A stretch of DNA of 17,178 nt. It comes from DASXTB01 sp036505615 (lineage in GTDB: Bacteria; Acidobacteriota; UBA6911; JACQSX01). Numbering within the stretch: the first letter of the stretch is position 1; the number at the start of each line of letters is the position of its first letter. The DNA is taken from assembly GCA_036505615.1 (NCBI GenBank), contig DASXTB010000217.1:1-17178 (forward strand), written 5' to 3'. Position numbers and translations under genes: made by a program. Shown one piece after another: positions 14,308-17,178 of the stretch. The notes under the pieces are model-generated. The model was not told where the DNA came from. It was given only the letters and a program-made list of their open reading frames with translations, and did no database searches.

Positions 14308-15662
14308 TTTATTGCCGGTCGAATCATTCTCGCTTTCTGCGGCGGAATTATTTCCCCATCCATGTAAACCGTATGTCCTCTAATTATCGTCCGAACGATG
14401 GAGCAGTCGAATTTACGGCCAATATAGGCGCTGTGGCGGTGACGGTAGAGCAACTTCTCCGGAGAGACAATACTGGAAGAATACAAGTTTACCAGTGTCA
14501 AATCGGCATCCGCTCCAGGGTCCAGACAGCCTTTGTTCGGTGATATGCCGAACCGGCGGGCCGGGTTTTGCGAGGTAAGAGCGCTCAAGAGCGACATGGT
14601 GATCTTTTCCTTTTGCACACCCTCCGATATAAGAGCGGGAAGCGTGGCCTGACACCCTGAAATCCCGCCCCAAATCGAGAAAAAATTATTCCCGGTTTTC
14701 ATGCCAGGCAGGCCGGGGGAATGGTCTGACGCTATCATGTCGATCAGCCCTGCTCGAAGGCAACTCCAGAGTTCGTTCTGATCTGCGCGCGGGCGGAGCG
14801 GAGGCGCGCACTTGGCGGCCGCCCCCAGGGTTTCGAAATCTTCGTCCGTCAACAGCAGGTAATGCGGGCAAGTCTCACAGGAAACATCCACTCCCTTTTC
14901 GCGGGCCTCGGCAACCAATCGAACGCCCCGGCCCGTGCTGACATGGACAATGTGAAGGGCGCAACGAGTATCGGCCGCAAAAACAATGGCCCGATTGATC
15001 GCCTCCAGCTCTGCCACTACAGGCCGGGAATCGAGATAGTCCCGGCTAGAAGTCCGGCCTTCGGCGACAGCCCGAAGAGCTCGCGTCTTGGTGATGCTGT
15101 TATTCTCGGCGTGGACGGCCACCAGGGATCGGAGGGCCGCCGCGCGCCTCATTCCGTCGTACAAGGTCGCGTCGTCGACACAGGGAAAGTCCTCGGTGCC
15201 GCTTTCTGACATGAAAGCTTTGAAGCCGACGGCGCCGCAGGCATGCAATTCCTCCAAGCAGTCAAGGTTGGAGGGAACCAGACCTCCCCACAGCGCGAAA
15301 TCCGCCACCGAAAGTGCCTGTGCCAGATTTGCCTTCTGGCGGAAGCTGGCAGCATCAATTGTGGGAGGACTTGAGTTCAGGGGCATGTCGAAGAACAAGG
15401 TGCCCCCGCCGGCGACCAGGGACCGGCTGCCACTGGACAAACCTTCCCAGTCAGCTCTTCCCGGTTCATTGAAGTGCACGTGGGGATCGATCACACCAGG
15501 GAACAGGTGCAGGCCTGTGGCGTCGATGGTGTTTGAAGCGCCTCCGGGCAAGGTCGGCCCGTGGGCGGCGATCTTCTCATCGGCGATCGCCAGGTCGCCT
15601 TCGGCCACTGCGGAGGGCAACACAATCGTTGCATTGCGAATCAGTAGATCGAAGTCGGGCAT
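14304..15662 (-). CDS. allB: Allantoinase
   Basis: The protein has 452 residues from the ATG at 15662. The frame can extend to 15716, but that part lies in a repeat element and adds an unrelated leader. It is an amidohydrolase-superfamily dinuclear metal enzyme. HVH (His61, His63), the carboxylated-lysine position Lys148 (GFKAFMSESG), His184 (VHAENN), His240 (VHVSTG) and Asp313 (ASDHSPG) are all present. FNEPGR and CETCPHYL are characteristic of allantoinase rather than dihydroorotase. It hydrolyses allantoin to allantoate. It is the second gene of the minus-strand ureide arm: 94 bp separate it from the upstream amidohydrolase gene and it overlaps the downstream aminohydrolase gene by 4 bp. 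Confidence 0.93.
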   Translation of the reverse strand: MPDFDLLIRNATIVLPSAVAEGDLAIADEKIAAHGPTLPGGASNTIDATGLHLFPGVIDPHVHFNEPGRADWEGLSSGSRSLVAGGGTLFFDMPLNSSPPTIDAASFRQKANLAQALSVADFALWGGLVPSNLDCLEELHACGAVGFKAFMSESGTEDFPCVDDATLYDGMRRAAALRSLVAVHAENNSITKTRALRAVAEGRTSSRDYLDSRPVVAELEAINRAIVFAADTRCALHIVHVSTGRGVRLVAEAREKGVDVSCETCPHYLLLTDEDFETLGAAAKCAPPLRPRADQNELWSCLRAGLIDMIASDHSPGLPGMKTGNNFFSIWGGISGCQATLPALISEGVQKEKITMSLLSALTSQNPARRFGISPNKGCLDPGADADLTLVNLYSSSIVSPEKLLYRHRHSAYIGRKFDCSIVRTIIRGHTVYMDGEIIPPQKARMIRPAIK

Positions 15663-15670
15663 GGATAAAT

Positions 15671-15780
15671 AGCCATGATTAGACGCGAATAAACGCGAAT
15701 GCGCTTGGGCCTGCAAAACATCTCTTCAAAACAAGAGACCCCAAGAAGATTCGCGTTTATTCGCGTCTATTCGCGGCTTC
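15671..15780. repeat. Inverted repeat between allantoate amidohydrolase and allantoinase genes
   Basis: The left arm 15671-15700 (core AGACGCGAATAAACGCGAAT) is the reverse complement of 15749-15780, perfect over the 20-bp core. The inner bases CTTGGG and CCCAAG extend the stem. The right arm carries the last codons and the TAA stop of the amidohydrolase gene. The element occupies nearly all of the intercistronic gap. Confidence 0.9.
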
Positions 15781-17019
15781 CTTCTGCGCCAGCAGGCCGA
15801 TGAATTCGTTTATTACCGAGATGGCGACCGCGATGTCTTCCACTGCCACTGACTCATCCGGATGGTGGCTGATCCCGTCGCGATTTCGAATAAACAACAT
15901 CGCGATGTCCGCGATCGCCGACATCACTACCGCGTCGTGGCCGGCGCCACTGGGCAGCAGCAAATAAGGAATGGAGTTGTTTTCGCAGGCTCGTGACAGC
16001 AAAGGAATCAAGGACTCCGAGCAGCGTACCGAACAGCTCTCGTCTACCGTTCTCCACACGACTTGCAAACTTCTCTGTCGAGAAATCGCGGTGGCCTTCT
16101 CCTGCAAATATCGGCATGCTTTCTGCCGGGCGCCGTCATCGGCGTGCCTGACGTCTAGCGTGAGGCTCGCCTGACCCGGTATTACGTTGCTTGTTCCGGG
16201 AAGCACGTTCGCCGTCCCCACCGTTGCCACTAGGCCTTGCTGTTGGCGGGCGTAGCTTTCCGCCTGCAATATGAATTCAGCAGCGCCACAAAGTGCGTCC
16301 TGGCGCAAGTCCATGGGCGAAGTACCGGCATGGCCCGCGCGCCCAATAAAATCCACCATGATCCGGCTTTGCCCGGCGATAGCATTCACCACGCCCACTG
16401 CAAGATTGTGCGCTTCCAGCACCGGGCCCTGCTCGATGTGAATCTCGCAGTAGGCGACAAGCGAATCACCCGGGTAACGATCGGCGTTCAACGCGTCCGG
16501 ATCTCCTCCGAAACTTCTGATCGCATCTGCGAGGGAAACGCTGTTTGCGTCCAACAGCGACAACTGATCCTTGCGGAATATGCCCGCCAGAACGCGGCTG
16601 CCCAGGTAAGGGACTCCGTATCTGACGCCCTCCTCATCAGAAAAACCGGCCACATCAACATGGAACGGGAGGCATTTCGCGGACTGGGCCAGCCTTTCTA
16701 AGCAGGCTAGAGCGATGATGACGCCCAGCGCCCCGTCAAACTTGCCGGCATTTCTGACCGTATCGAGATGAGATCCCAGAAGTAGGACGCGCGCGTTTGG
16801 ATTGTCCGAAGCGTGTCGCCCGATGATATTGCCCATGTTGTCTTCTCGCACAGTCATGTTCAGGCCCCGCATCCACTCAGCCACTTGATTGTTGGCCTTT
16901 CGCATGGCGGAGGACAAAAAAGTGCGAGTGAGACAACCGGTTTGTTCCGTGATCCGGCCGAGCTGTTCAATTCGCTGCATTACTTTTTGGGCCAGAGCGA
17001 GGGTGTTCGATGGAGGCAT
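15757..17019 (-). CDS. allC: Allantoate amidohydrolase (M20 family)
   Basis: The protein has 420 residues from the ATG at 17019; an in-frame TTG at 17052 would add 11 residues. Metal-site motifs are GSHLDTVRNAGKFDG (His84, Asp95), SDEEGVRYG (Glu130), EIHIEQGP (His194) and GISHHPDE. LPSGAGHDAVVMS near the C-terminus and TRTFLS near the N-terminus point to allantoate amidohydrolase rather than to the ureidoglycolate enzyme at 11890-13143. It converts allantoate to ureidoglycine, NH3 and CO2, usually with Mn. It is probably the first gene of the minus-strand ureide transcript. Its end (AANRRE, stop) is encoded by the inverted repeat at 15671-15780. Confidence 0.88.
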   Translation of the reverse strand: MPPSNTLALAQKVMQRIEQLGRITEQTGCLTRTFLSSAMRKANNQVAEWMRGLNMTVREDNMGNIIGRHASDNPNARVLLLGSHLDTVRNAGKFDGALGVIIALACLERLAQSAKCLPFHVDVAGFSDEEGVRYGVPYLGSRVLAGIFRKDQLSLLDANSVSLADAIRSFGGDPDALNADRYPGDSLVAYCEIHIEQGPVLEAHNLAVGVVNAIAGQSRIMVDFIGRAGHAGTSPMDLRQDALCGAAEFILQAESYARQQQGLVATVGTANVLPGTSNVIPGQASLTLDVRHADDGARQKACRYLQEKATAISRQRSLQVVWRTVDESCSVRCSESLIPLLSRACENNSIPYLLLPSGAGHDAVVMSAIADIAMLFIRNRDGISHHPDESVAVEDIAVAISVINEFIGLLAQKEAANRRE

Positions 17020-17064
17020 AAATGTGGGCTGAATCCCATGACTGATGACCAATGACGCTTTGCT

Positions 17065-17120
17065 TGCGGCTTCGCCGCACTAGCCCGCCGTAGGCGGGCG
17101 AGGCGCCGCGAAGCGGCGCC
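17065..17120. repeat. Palindrome array upstream of the ureide genes
   Basis: Three perfect hairpins stand in a row: TGCGGC/GCCGCA with a TTC loop (17065-17079), GCCCGCC/GGCGGGC with a GTA loop (17083-17099), and GGCGCCGC/GCGGCGCC with a GAA loop (17102-17120). The third runs straight into the 58-bp direct repeat. This is the same architecture as the array at 74-403, with different stem sequences. Confidence 0.85.
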
Positions 17121-17178
17121 ATTGGAGAGACGCCCCGTGGGGCGTCTCCTGCACGATGAAAGATTGTGCGGGAGACGG
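17121..17178 (+). repeat. 58-bp direct repeat, right copy (runs to window edge)
   Basis: Identical over 58 bp to 100-157 in the same orientation. The window ends inside it, so the true repeat may be longer. It contains the same two overlapping, mutually exclusive hairpins. Confidence 0.9.

Noticed and set aside
15663..15716. N-terminal extension of allantoinase (QAQAHSRLFASNHGYLS)
   Set aside because: It is encoded by the inverted-repeat element and has no counterpart in the family. The ATG at 15662 gives a normal allantoinase start.

Overview
This window is bacterial. The genes are closely packed and some overlap, three tRNA genes are present, and the coding sequences are moderately GC-rich. 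Most starts have no good Shine-Dalgarno sequence. The intergenic spaces are full of inverted arrays of 7-8 bp words and of short perfect palindromes. That repeat style, together with the gene types, suggests an Acidobacteriota-like soil bacterium; this is an inference of modest confidence, since no phylogenetic marker gene is present.

Left part (1-6604): the last codons of a peptide methionine sulfoxide reductase (msrA); a palindrome-rich spacer; a small membrane protein; a large near-perfect palindromic element (949-1129); a secreted SGNH-hydrolase/PKD protein; and a minus-strand tRNA cluster (Arg-CCG, Arg-TCG, His-GTG) embedded in heptamer repeats. Then four minus-strand genes: a 4-TM membrane protein, a SAM methyltransferase, a class A beta-lactamase-like serine hydrolase, and an M15A-like peptidase that overlaps the hydrolase gene.

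Right part (6750-17019): a nearly complete purine/ureide nitrogen-salvage locus in two convergent arms. The plus-strand arm encodes a three-subunit molybdenum hydroxylase of the xanthine dehydrogenase type, in the order Mo subunit, 2Fe-2S subunit, FAD subunit. The minus-strand arm encodes allantoate amidohydrolase, allantoinase, (S)-ureidoglycine aminohydrolase and ureidoglycolate amidohydrolase. Together the minus-strand enzymes would convert allantoin to glyoxylate, releasing all four nitrogens as ammonia without urea, as in the plant ureide pathway. The step from urate to allantoin is not in the window. A toxin-antitoxin-like pair (DUF5615 PIN-like protein plus DUF433-type antitoxin) sits where the two arms meet.

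The most unusual feature is how the repeats touch the genes. An octamer-repeat hairpin lies in frame inside the FAD subunit. The C-terminal tails or stop codons of the 2Fe-2S subunit, ureidoglycine aminohydrolase, allantoate amidohydrolase and probably the M15 peptidase are encoded by repeat sequence from at least three families. A 58-bp exact direct repeat that can form two alternative hairpins lies near both ends of the window.
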